Below are positions 1 to 5,543 of a stretch of DNA of 6,243 nt, in pieces. Each line of letters starts with the position of its first letter. Positions within the stretch are counted from its first letter, which is position 1. The DNA is from Chloroflexota bacterium (GTDB lineage: Bacteria > Chloroflexota > Dehalococcoidia > SM23-28-2 > RBG-16-64-32): positions 1 to 6,243 of the forward strand of contig JADFTG010000075.1 in the NCBI GenBank assembly GCA_022560365.1, read 5' to 3'. Under the pieces are notes generated by a model that saw only the letters and a program-made list of their open reading frames with translations, ran no database searches and was not told where the DNA came from. A program made the translations under genes and the position numbers.

Positions 1-419
1 GGCCGCAGCTCCATCTCTTGGACGACTTGGCTGACGGGGAGGAGGCGATTATCGACATCAGCCTGTCGATAGGAATCGAGGATTCTTCGTCTCGTTTCCA
101 ACGCCTTCAGCGCAAAGTTGTTTCCGGATGCGGCAAGCTCCTCCTCCACGTCTTCTACGTGTGCGTAATTGATGCCGATCCAATCCTTCTCAGTGACAAA
201 AAGGAGCCCGTCATGCATGAGATCGAGGATTGCGTTGACCACCGCGATTCCCGCGTGGTTCTCTTTGCATGCCGCTTCCAACTCTGCAGCAAACAGGCCG
301 CGCCTCTCCTCATCGTACAGGGCATATACTTCATAGACGCGCCTGAGTACCTCCCGTCGCGCTGCCTCTATCTGGCTTGAGAGACCGCCTCCATCGCCAC
401 TGTTTGCATCTTGCTCCAT
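1..419 (-). CDS. Hypothetical protein, 5' part only (runs off left edge)
   Basis: I read this on the minus strand from an ATG at 419-417. The frame stays open for 139 codons to the left edge, so the 3' end lies outside the window. The protein begins MEQDANSGDGGGLSSQ, a flexible Gly/Ser-rich start, followed by long charged helices (RREVLRRVYEVYALYDEERRG). A segment at about residues 60-80 (VVNAILDLMHDGLLFVTEKD) has the helix-then-hairpin look of a winged-helix fold. That is a resemblance, not a recognised family. There is no signal peptide or membrane segment, so it is probably cytoplasmic. No Shine-Dalgarno sequence precedes the ATG, while a TATACT hexamer lies 10 bases upstream, which would fit a leaderless or nearly leaderless transcript. 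Its base composition is lower in GC than the operon to the right. The amino-acid composition looks natural, unlike that of the overlapping plus-strand frame at 18-380, which I take as its shadow. Confidence 0.6.
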   Translation of the reverse strand, partial: MEQDANSGDGGGLSSQIEAARREVLRRVYEVYALYDEERRGLFAAELEAACKENHAGIAVVNAILDLMHDGLLFVTEKDWIGINYAHVEDVEEELAASGNNFALKALETRRRILDSYRQADVDNRLLPVSQVVQEMELR

Positions 420-583
420 AGCGCCGCGAGTATACATGAAAGTTCGGAACGCAGCACCCGGCACGGGCACCACCCGCTAGCCTCACGCGCATACGAGAGG
501 AGGTGACCAATGCGTGTGCGACGTATCGAGACCGTGATCCCAGTTCGTGGCCGACCCGGAGGCGTCTGGCGGCGCTCGTACGG
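420..583. other. Intergenic region between left-edge gene and methyltransferase
   Basis: This stretch of about 164 bases separates two minus-strand genes. It holds the possible -10 element at 430-435 and the strong plus-strand ribosome binding site at 498-506. A short GC-rich inverted repeat (CCCG-GCA-CGGG, around 457-467) is too small and has no U-run, so I see no convincing terminator for the operon that ends at 584. Confidence 0.5.
430..435 (-). promoter_or_regulatory. Possible -10 element for the left-edge gene
   Basis: On the minus strand the hexamer reads TATACT (five of six matches to TATAAT), ending 10 bases before the ATG at 419. Initiation about 7 bases downstream would leave a leader of only a few bases, consistent with the absence of a Shine-Dalgarno sequence. 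No convincing -35 hexamer lies 16-18 bases upstream. Confidence 0.3.
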
Positions 584-674
584 CTACTTGCGGCCGTGCG
601 TGACGGCGTGGACGGGCGTGATGTCGAAGGCGTCGACGTCCTTGAAGTCGTGCCGCTTGAGGAGCGAGACGTAG
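510..674 (+). CDS. Doubtful small ORF behind a near-perfect ribosome binding site
   Basis: The sequence AGGAGGTGA at 498-506 is a nine-base match to the anti-Shine-Dalgarno, and an ATG follows at 510. The frame encodes 54 residues beginning MRVRRIETVIPVRGRPGG and stops with TAG at 672-674. Its last 91 bases lie antisense to the 3' end of the methyltransferase gene that ends at 584. A GTG at 503, in another frame, opens a 62-residue reading to 691, but it sits inside the Shine-Dalgarno sequence and is less likely. I recognise no family, and the second half of the peptide looks like an antisense shadow. It could be a real small gene, the surviving start of a truncated gene, or coincidence. The ribosome binding site is the only positive evidence. 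Confidence 0.2.
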   Translation: MRVRRIETVIPVRGRPGGVWRRSYGYLRPCVTAWTGVMSKASTSLKSCRLRSET

Positions 675-1609
675 TCCGACGTTGGCAATAGCTGGTCGTC
701 GATCAGCGCCTCGAAGAACTGGATGCCGGACATGATGCGCGCCGGCACCGTGCGCGTCTCCTCGACCGTCTCGGGGAACGGAAAGTCCGAGATCACGAAA
801 CAGCCGCCGGGCTTCAGCGCGCCGTGGACGTTCGCCGTCACCTTCTCGATGTCGCGGCACTCGTGCATCGAGATGCTGATGACCGCCACGTCGAACTCGC
901 TGTCGCGGGTGAAATCTTCGAAGGTGCTCTCCACCAGCTCGACACGGTCGCTCGCGCCGGCCTCCTTCACGGCTTCGGCGGCGAGGCCGAGCGAGTAAGC
1001 GTCGCCGTCGACGCCGACGAACGTGCACTTCGGATACGCTTGCGCCATCTTTGAGATGCCGAAGCCGGCGCCGGTGGCCAGCTCCAAAACGTGCGCGCCG
1101 GCTTCAAACTGGTCCAGAAGGCCGGGCACCCGCGCAACCCCCGCCGGGACCAGCCGGTTGAAGAACGAGCGGCCGGTCGTGCGGACGCCCTGGATGAACT
1201 CGGGCGTGCATTTGTCCCACCACGAGCGCTCTCCCGACTTCAGGTTCTCGGAGAAGCGGTCGAACATGTCGTAGGCGAGGAGGACGGCCGGCAGGCCGCC
1301 GACGTGTCCGGGGAAGTCGTCATCGAGGAGGAGCTTGTCCATGTGGGGCGCCAGCACGAAGCGCTCGCCCTCCCGCTCCAGGATCTCGTTGGCGTAGGCA
1401 GAGCGGCACCAGACCATCGCGTAGAAGGGGTCGATGCCCGCGTTCCGCGCCAGCTCATCCGAGGTGAGGCCGCCGGAGTGCTTCGACAGCTCTTCGAGCA
1501 GCCCGTGCTTTAGTCCGATGTCGATCGTGCGGACGCCGACGTAGCCGGCGACCTGCTGGAGCACCTTGCCGGCCTGTTTCTGGATCTCTTCTTGCGGGGC
1601 CTGAGTCAA
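584..1609 (-). CDS. SAM-dependent methyltransferase with N-terminal winged-helix domain
   Basis: This 341-residue cytoplasmic enzyme is predicted to transfer a methyl group from S-adenosylmethionine to a small molecule. Residues about 1-110 are helical and resemble the winged-helix dimerisation domain of small-molecule O-methyltransferases (VRTIDIGLKHGLLEEL, LTSDELARNAGIDP). Residues about 165-280 form the Rossmann domain: motif I at 174-185 (VLELATGAGFGI), the acidic residue ending strand 2 at Asp201 (FVGVDGD), the strand-4 stretch VAVISISMHE at 241-250, and LKPGGCFVISDF at 265-276. The start is TTG at 1609-1607. It is supported by AAGGAG at 1622-1617 with a 7-base spacer, and no alternative start lies between it and an in-frame stop at 1648-1646. 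It is last in the minus-strand operon, 65 bases after the CoA-transferase. The methyl acceptor is unknown; O-methylation is inferred from domain layout only. Confidence 0.85.
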   Translation of the reverse strand: MTQAPQEEIQKQAGKVLQQVAGYVGVRTIDIGLKHGLLEELSKHSGGLTSDELARNAGIDPFYAMVWCRSAYANEILEREGERFVLAPHMDKLLLDDDFPGHVGGLPAVLLAYDMFDRFSENLKSGERSWWDKCTPEFIQGVRTTGRSFFNRLVPAGVARVPGLLDQFEAGAHVLELATGAGFGISKMAQAYPKCTFVGVDGDAYSLGLAAEAVKEAGASDRVELVESTFEDFTRDSEFDVAVISISMHECRDIEKVTANVHGALKPGGCFVISDFPFPETVEETRTVPARIMSGIQFFEALIDDQLLPTSDYVSLLKRHDFKDVDAFDITPVHAVTHGRK

Positions 1610-1616
1610 GTTCCTT

Positions 1617-1622
1617 CTCCTT
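1617..1622 (-). promoter_or_regulatory. Shine-Dalgarno that fixes the TTG start of the methyltransferase
   Basis: AAGGAG on the minus strand, 7 bases before TTG at 1609. A second weaker AAGGA lies only two bases from the start, too close to be the main site. This supports a rare TTG start, as no ATG or GTG is available upstream in frame. Confidence 0.7.
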
Positions 1623-1674
1623 CTGGGTCTTGTGGAAGCGTGTGGCTAATGTAGCGTGGACTGCTTCGCGCTTG

Positions 1675-2910
1675 CTAGATCAGCGCGCCGGCGACCATCA
1701 GGTCTGCGATCTCGTCGTCGCCGAGACCGAGGATTTCCTTGCACACCTGCTCTGTATGCTGGCCGAGGAGCGGCGCCGGGGAGCGCAGCTCGCCGGGCGT
1801 CTTCGAGAATTTCGCGGGCGGGCCGTCGTAGGCGGAGCGGCCGGTCTCCGGGTGGTCGAGGTAGACGTAGTAGCCTCGCGCCTTTAGATGCTCGTCGAAG
1901 TCGAGCATCTCTCGCGCGCTCTGGACGACGTGCGCCGGAACGCCGCGCGACTGCAGGTCCTCCATGACGGCGAAGGCGTCCTTGTCCGCGGTCCAGGCGT
2001 TGATCGCGGCGTCGAGCTCGTCCTCGTTCTCCTTGCGCGCTTCGTGCGTAGCGAACTTCGCGTCGCTCACGGGGTCGCCGATCACCGCGGCCAGGGCGTC
2101 CCATTCGTCGCTGTCGAAGCAGGCGATCGCGATCCAGCGCTCGTCCATCGGCCGGCCGCCGTTCGTCAACGGCGCGCACTTGAAGGCGTTGTGCGGTGCG
2201 GCGAAGGGCAGGTGGTTGCCGGCGCGGTTTTGCTCGACGCCGTTCGCCGTGTAGTCGAAGATCGCCGGCGCCAGCGGGCAGACGGAAGACTCCAGCTGGG
2301 CGCACTCGATACGCTGGCCCTTCCCCGTGCGGTGGCGGTAGTGCAGCGCGGCCATGATGGCGACGAGCGTGTGTCCGGGGTTGATCACGTAGTCCGGGTA
2401 GTTCGTGCCAAGGCCGATCGGCTGCCGCTCCGGGAAGCCGCTGATGTGGCTGTAGCCGGTGATCGGCGTGAGGACGGCGCCGAAGCCCAGGAAGTCCTTG
2501 TGCGGGCCGTCGTAACCCTGCATCGGCTGGTAGGCGGCGATGATCTTGGGATTCCACTCGGATATCGTTTCGTAGGTCAGGCCCCAGCGCTCGATCACGC
2601 GCGGCGTAATGTTCGTGAGGAAGACGTCGGCCCACTCGACTAGCTTGCGAGCGACGCCCAGGCCCTCGGGCGCGTTGAGGTTGAGGGTGATACCGAGCTT
2701 GCCTGCGTTGAAGTTGTTGAAGTAGCCGCTGACGTTGTAGCCGGTCTTGTCTTTGGCGAACGGGGCAACGGTGCGCAAGGCGTCGATGTGCGTCTCCGAC
2801 TCCACTCGCACGACGGTGGCGCCGTAAGTCGCCATGTGGTTGGCACAGATCGGGCCGGCGCCGTACCAGGAGAAGTCGGCGACCTTGAGGCCGTCGAGCG
2901 CGGCCTTCAC
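1675..2910 (-). CDS. Family III CoA-transferase (CaiB/BaiF type) with catalytic Asp
   Basis: This 411-residue protein has the usual length for a CoA-transferase family III subunit, which moves CoA between carboxylic acids and normally works as an interlocked dimer. Visible marks are the N-terminal fold (LDGLKVADFSWYGAGPICANHMATYGATVVRVES, given here only to residue level: the start at 5-20 and the strand ATVVRVE at 31-37), the segment KLGITLNLNAPEG at 71-83, DVFLTNITPRVIERWGL at 95-111, and TGKGQRIECAQLES at 195-208. Asp173 in NYPDYVINPGH sits where the family carries the Asp that forms the acyl anhydride and CoA thioester intermediates. The C-terminus has the usual APLLGQHTEQV element. The start is GTG at 2910-2908, with AAGGAG at 2923-2918 and a 7-base spacer. 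This GTG overlaps the stop of the mini-cistron upstream (GTGA), so translation is probably coupled. The acid substrates cannot be told from sequence. Confidence 0.88.
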   Translation of the reverse strand: MKAALDGLKVADFSWYGAGPICANHMATYGATVVRVESETHIDALRTVAPFAKDKTGYNVSGYFNNFNAGKLGITLNLNAPEGLGVARKLVEWADVFLTNITPRVIERWGLTYETISEWNPKIIAAYQPMQGYDGPHKDFLGFGAVLTPITGYSHISGFPERQPIGLGTNYPDYVINPGHTLVAIMAALHYRHRTGKGQRIECAQLESSVCPLAPAIFDYTANGVEQNRAGNHLPFAAPHNAFKCAPLTNGGRPMDERWIAIACFDSDEWDALAAVIGDPVSDAKFATHEARKENEDELDAAINAWTADKDAFAVMEDLQSRGVPAHVVQSAREMLDFDEHLKARGYYVYLDHPETGRSAYDGPPAKFSKTPGELRSPAPLLGQHTEQVCKEILGLGDDEIADLMVAGALI

Positions 2911-2981
2911 GCGGGTGCTCCTTCGGCCACGCCAGCCTCGTTGAATCGCAGCGTCACTCCATCGGCTGTCCTGGTCGCCAT
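2907..2981 (-). CDS. 24-residue mini-cistron between the two CoA-transferases
   Basis: The ATG at 2981-2979 overlaps the TGA stop of the upstream CoA-transferase (TGATG). The TGA at 2909-2907 overlaps the GTG start of the downstream one (GTGA). A GGAG-type ribosome binding site lies about 7 bases before the ATG. The peptide begins MATRTADGVTLRFNEAGVAE and ends GAPA. It resembles the very N-terminus of alpha/beta-hydrolase fold proteins, which often open with a strand of the type TADGVxLxYxEAG followed by a PxLVxxHG motif; here the frame ends before that motif. It may be a relic of a deleted hydrolase gene, a leader that couples translation of the two transferases, or a coincidental frame. The double overlap is directly visible; the resemblance is from memory of the family. 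Confidence 0.4.
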   Translation of the reverse strand: MATRTADGVTLRFNEAGVAEGAPA

Positions 2982-4264
2982 CACACGGCTCCTCGCGCCT
3001 CTAGTTCGTGCCATTCGCTCTCGCTGACGCCCAGCTCTTCGCCGAAGACCTGCTGGTTGTGTTCGCCGACGAGCGGCGGCCGGGCGTGGATCGCCCAGGG
3101 CGTTTCGGAGAAGCGGTACGGCGTGCCGGGGTAGTCGAGCGTCGCTTTGAGCTCCGGGTGTTCCACAGGCGTCAGCCAATTGCGTGCCTTCAGTTGCGGG
3201 TTCTCGGCGAGGTCCTTGGGCGTGCTGACGATGCCCCAGAGAAGGCGCCGCTGCTGGCCCTGCTCGTACATCTCCCACTTGGTCTTCGTGGCGGCGAACT
3301 TACGCAGGATGCCGGCAATATGCGCCATCGTCTGCATCTTCTGGCTGATGGCGGCGGGGTCCTCCGTGAACGTCGTCAGAAAGCGCAGATTCAGGTTGTC
3401 GATGAACTCTTTGTAAGGCTCCTCGGTCAGGTCCTCCGCCATACCCTCTTCGTCCATCCAGGCCAGCAGTTCGGACCAGGGAGCCCCGCCCGGCGCGCCG
3501 ACGTAGCCAAAGACGTGCCCGTCGCTGCACTCGTAGACGCCAATGCCGGGCACGTCGAACGGGATGATGCCACGCGAGCCGGCGTGGCAGCGCAGCGCTT
3601 CCAGCATGTCCCACGTCTGCATCGCGGTCTCCTGAGCGAGCGAGAGCGCCTCCTGCATCGAGACGTCGATGTGCTGGCCTTCGCCGCTCTGGTCGCGGTG
3701 AAAGAGGGCGATCAGCGAGCTGGCGGCGCCGATGATCGAGGCGGAGATGTAGCCCTGCCGCCAGGGCGGGACGTTCGGCGGATCAGTTGGCTCGCCGGCC
3801 AGCCACATCACGCCGCCGGCGGCGACGCCGACGATGTCCGGCGCCTTGTAATGCGCGTGGGGGCCGTCCTGGCCGAAGCCGGTAATCGACGTGAGGATGA
3901 CATCGCTCTTGATCGCCGCCAGGTCGTCGTAGCCAAGCCCGAGGCCGGCCAGGTATCCCGGCTGGAAGGTCTCGACGATGATGTCAGCGGTGGCGGCGAG
4001 GCGTTTGAACAGTGCGCGGCCGCCTTCGTCGTCGAGGTTCAGCGTGACGCTGCGCTTGCTCGTATTGAGGTTGAGCCAGTAGAGGCTGGCTTCGGCGTTG
4101 TCGTGGTAGTGCGGCGGCAGCGCGCGCACGGGGTCGCCGCCGGGCGGCTCGATCTTGATGACGTCGGCGCCCAGGTCTGCCAGCAGCTTGGTGCAATACT
4201 GCCCGGCCTCGCCCGCCAGGTCGAGGATGCGGATATCGTCGAGGGCAGTTTTGGATTCAGGCAT
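2981..4264 (-). CDS. Family III CoA-transferase (CaiB/BaiF type) without the usual Asp
   Basis: This 427-residue protein has typical family length. It shows LDDIRILDLAGEAGQYCTKL at 8-27, then ADVIKIEPPGGDPVR at 33-47, SLYWLNLNTSKRSVTLNLD at 60-78, ADIIVETFQPGYLAGLGLGY at 93-112, ITGFGQDGPHA at 127-137, and SGEGQHIDVSMQEALSLAQ at 193-211. The helix that should begin with the catalytic Asp reads NVPPWRQGYISAS, with Gln170 near the expected place and no Asp. Either this is an Asp-less subfamily or it is a partner subunit of the enzyme encoded next door. I chose ATG 4264-4262 because AAGGA lies about 5 bases upstream and the family fold begins within 10 residues. An open extension to 4600 would run through the divergent promoters into the reductase gene and carries no family sequence. 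It is first in the operon, transcribed from the promoter at about 4288-4317. Confidence 0.87.
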   Translation of the reverse strand: MPESKTALDDIRILDLAGEAGQYCTKLLADLGADVIKIEPPGGDPVRALPPHYHDNAEASLYWLNLNTSKRSVTLNLDDEGGRALFKRLAATADIIVETFQPGYLAGLGLGYDDLAAIKSDVILTSITGFGQDGPHAHYKAPDIVGVAAGGVMWLAGEPTDPPNVPPWRQGYISASIIGAASSLIALFHRDQSGEGQHIDVSMQEALSLAQETAMQTWDMLEALRCHAGSRGIIPFDVPGIGVYECSDGHVFGYVGAPGGAPWSELLAWMDEEGMAEDLTEEPYKEFIDNLNLRFLTTFTEDPAAISQKMQTMAHIAGILRKFAATKTKWEMYEQGQQRRLLWGIVSTPKDLAENPQLKARNWLTPVEHPELKATLDYPGTPYRFSETPWAIHARPPLVGEHNQQVFGEELGVSESEWHELEARGAV

Positions 4265-4287
4265 TGGCGTCCTTCCGGTCGTTCGCA

Positions 4288-4317
4288 AATATAGCAGACG
4301 GGTCGCGGGCGAGTCAC
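4288..4317 (-). promoter_or_regulatory. Extended -10 promoter for the minus-strand operon
   Basis: On the minus strand TGCTATATT (positions 4296-4288) matches the extended -10 consensus TGnTATAAT at all but one position. An 18-base spacer separates the hexamer from GTGACT (4317-4312), which matches TTGACA at four of six positions. The predicted start near 4281 gives a leader of about 17 bases before ATG 4264, enough to hold its AAGGA ribosome binding site. Confidence 0.55.
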
Positions 4318-4327
4318 TGGGTCGTGC

Positions 4328-4356
4328 TGTAACTTTCGCGGTTCGCGTGGTATAAA
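4328..4356 (+). promoter_or_regulatory. Extended -10 promoter for the reductase gene
   Basis: TGGTATAAA at 4348-4356 is an extended -10 element with only the last base off consensus. The -35 area (CTGTAAC, around 4327-4333) is weak, which is common when the extended -10 is good. A start near 4363 would leave a leader of about 50 bases. Two copies of TTCGCG (4335-4340 and 4342-4347) lie one after the other inside the spacer and could be an operator. Confidence 0.5.
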
Positions 4357-4414
4357 GCCGATGGCGCGCCGGGTGGGCGCGTGCAAGTCCAATTGAGAGG
4401 GAGGGGATACCACT

Positions 4415-5161
4415 GTGGGCTGTCTGAGCGAGAAGGTTGCTATCGTCACCGGGAGTTCGCGCGGCCTGGGCCGGGCCATCGCCTGGGAGTTCGCCGAACA
4501 CGGGGCGAAAGTCGTCGTCAACTACAACGAGAGTAAGGAGCTGGCCGAGGCGCTGGTTAAAGAGATCAAGGACAATGGCGGCGAGGCGATCGCCGTGCAA
4601 GCCAGCGTCGCTTCAGAGGACGAGTGCGGCGCGCTGGTTGAGGTGGCGATCAAGGAGTTCGGCGGCCTCGACATCCTCGTTAACAACGCTGGCGTCAACC
4701 GCGACCGGACGATCCGGAGGATGACGGGGGAAGAGTGGCGCGAGGTGATCGCGACGGACCTGAACAGCGTTTTCTACTGTACGGCGGCGGCGGTGCCGCA
4801 CATGATCGAGCGCGGCGGCGGCCGCATCGTGAACATGGCCTCGATCATCGGCCAGAAGGGCAACGTGGGACAGTCGAACTACGCGGCGGCGAAAGCCGGT
4901 ATCGTCGGCTTCTCGAAGTCGGCGGCGCAGGAGCTGGCGCGCTTCAACATAACGGTCAACGCGCTCTGCCCCGGCTTCATCGAGACGGAGATGGTGATCA
5001 GCCTCACGGACGAGGTGAAGGAAGCGCTGCTGGCGAACGTGCCGCTGGGCCGATTCGGCAAGCCGGAAGAAGTGGCGGCGATTACGCGCTTCCTCGTGTC
5101 GGAAGGCGACTATGTGACGGGTGCACAGATCAACATCAACGGCGGAATGTACATGCAATAG
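4415..5161 (+). CDS. fabG: Short-chain dehydrogenase/reductase, FabG/PhaB type (3-oxoacyl thioester reductase)
   Basis: This 248-residue classical SDR has the full set of signature residues: the cofactor loop TGSSRGLG at 12-19, NNAG at 90-93, the structural Asn117 (TDLNSVF), and the catalytic Ser143, Tyr156 and Lys160 (NMASIIGQKGNVGQSNYAAAK). VVVNYNES after strand 2 is of the type found in NADPH-using members. The expected reaction is reduction of a 3-oxoacyl thioester to the 3-hydroxyacyl form. FabG (acyl-ACP) and PhaB (acetoacetyl-CoA) are hard to separate by eye, and the neighbouring CoA-transferases make a CoA thioester substrate plausible. The start is GTG at 4415, about 10 bases after GGAGG (4400-4404); the cofactor loop begins 11 residues later, as usual for the family. 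It is transcribed away from the CoA-transferase operon and is followed 7 bases on by the DinB-like gene. Confidence 0.87.
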   Translation: MGCLSEKVAIVTGSSRGLGRAIAWEFAEHGAKVVVNYNESKELAEALVKEIKDNGGEAIAVQASVASEDECGALVEVAIKEFGGLDILVNNAGVNRDRTIRRMTGEEWREVIATDLNSVFYCTAAAVPHMIERGGGRIVNMASIIGQKGNVGQSNYAAAKAGIVGFSKSAAQELARFNITVNALCPGFIETEMVISLTDEVKEALLANVPLGRFGKPEEVAAITRFLVSEGDYVTGAQININGGMYMQ

Positions 5162-5168
5162 GCCCGCT

Positions 5169-5543
5169 ATGGGACGCGAAGCTATCGAACAGTACCTTTA
5201 CTGGATGGACGAGGCCTTCGACGGCCCCGACGAGCACTCGCTACTCAACAACCTGCGCTCCCTCCACGACCGCGACTGGGACGCGCGACCTCCCGGTGGC
5301 CAGCGCAAGGCCTGGCAGATCGTCAACCACCTCGGCGTCTGTAAGTTCATGTACGCCGACCACGCTTTCGCACAGGGCGAGCTGACGTGGGAGACAGTGG
5401 AGGCGGCGACCGGCTTCGGCCGCTCACCGGCTGAGATCATCGAGGCGACATTAGCGCCGACGAATTTGTGTTGGAAGACGGCGTCGCTCATCTGCCGGCC
5501 GTTGCGAATTTCGTCGGCCATGGTATCCCAGAGCCGATCGTAG
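5169..5543 (+). CDS. DinB-like protein, 3' end lost and replaced by foreign sequence
   Basis: The ATG at 5169 lies 7 bases after the reductase stop, with no clear Shine-Dalgarno sequence, so translation probably depends on coupling. Residues 23-65 (HSLLNNLRSLHDRDWDARPP, then KAWQIVNHLGVCKFMYADHAF) look like the first half of a DinB-superfamily four-helix bundle. His54 in the NHLG motif is a likely metal ligand. These proteins include metal-dependent thiol transferases, but many have no known role and none can be assigned here. The family is usually about 150-180 residues and carries a second His motif near the end. Here DinB-like sequence stops at about Thr94 (position 5450). The remaining 30 residues to TAG at 5541-5543 are an antisense reading of the PilC/GspF gene. 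The product would be a truncated bundle with a random tail. Confidence 0.65.
   Translation: MGREAIEQYLYWMDEAFDGPDEHSLLNNLRSLHDRDWDARPPGGQRKAWQIVNHLGVCKFMYADHAFAQGELTWETVEAATGFGRSPAEIIEATLAPTNLCWKTASLICRPLRISSAMVSQSRS

Noticed and set aside
18..380. A 120-codon plus-strand frame
   Set aside because: The opposite strand has an open frame over the whole stretch with better protein-like composition and a plausible start at 419.
451..476. GC-rich inverted repeat as a terminator for the minus-strand operon
   Set aside because: The stem is only about four base pairs and no T-run follows on the minus strand.
1646..2635. A 329-codon minus-strand frame overlapping the second CoA-transferase
   Set aside because: It is very Arg-rich with no recognisable motif, and lies entirely out of frame with a gene carrying the family signature residues.
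1888..2643. A 251-codon plus-strand frame
   Set aside because: Antisense to the CoA-transferase at 1675-2910, with low-complexity Val/Arg/Ala composition and no ribosome binding site that stands out.
3008..4294. A 428-codon plus-strand open frame
   Set aside because: It is an almost exact antisense mirror of the CoA-transferase at 2981-4264, which has clear family motifs. The plus-strand protein is an Arg/Val/Ala-rich reading typical of GC-rich shadows.
4265..4600. A longer N-terminus for the CoA-transferase that ends at 2981
   Set aside because: The extension of about 112 codons crosses both divergent promoters and enters the reductase gene antisense; the family fold starts right after ATG 4264, which has its own ribosome binding site.
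4735..5385. A 216-codon plus-strand frame overlapping the reductase
   Set aside because: It is a plus-one shadow of the reductase gene, which has a complete SDR active site in its own frame.
5400..5470. Insertion-sequence end or attachment site explaining the gene fusion
   Set aside because: No terminal inverted repeat, duplicated target or integrase/transposase fragment is visible near the join.
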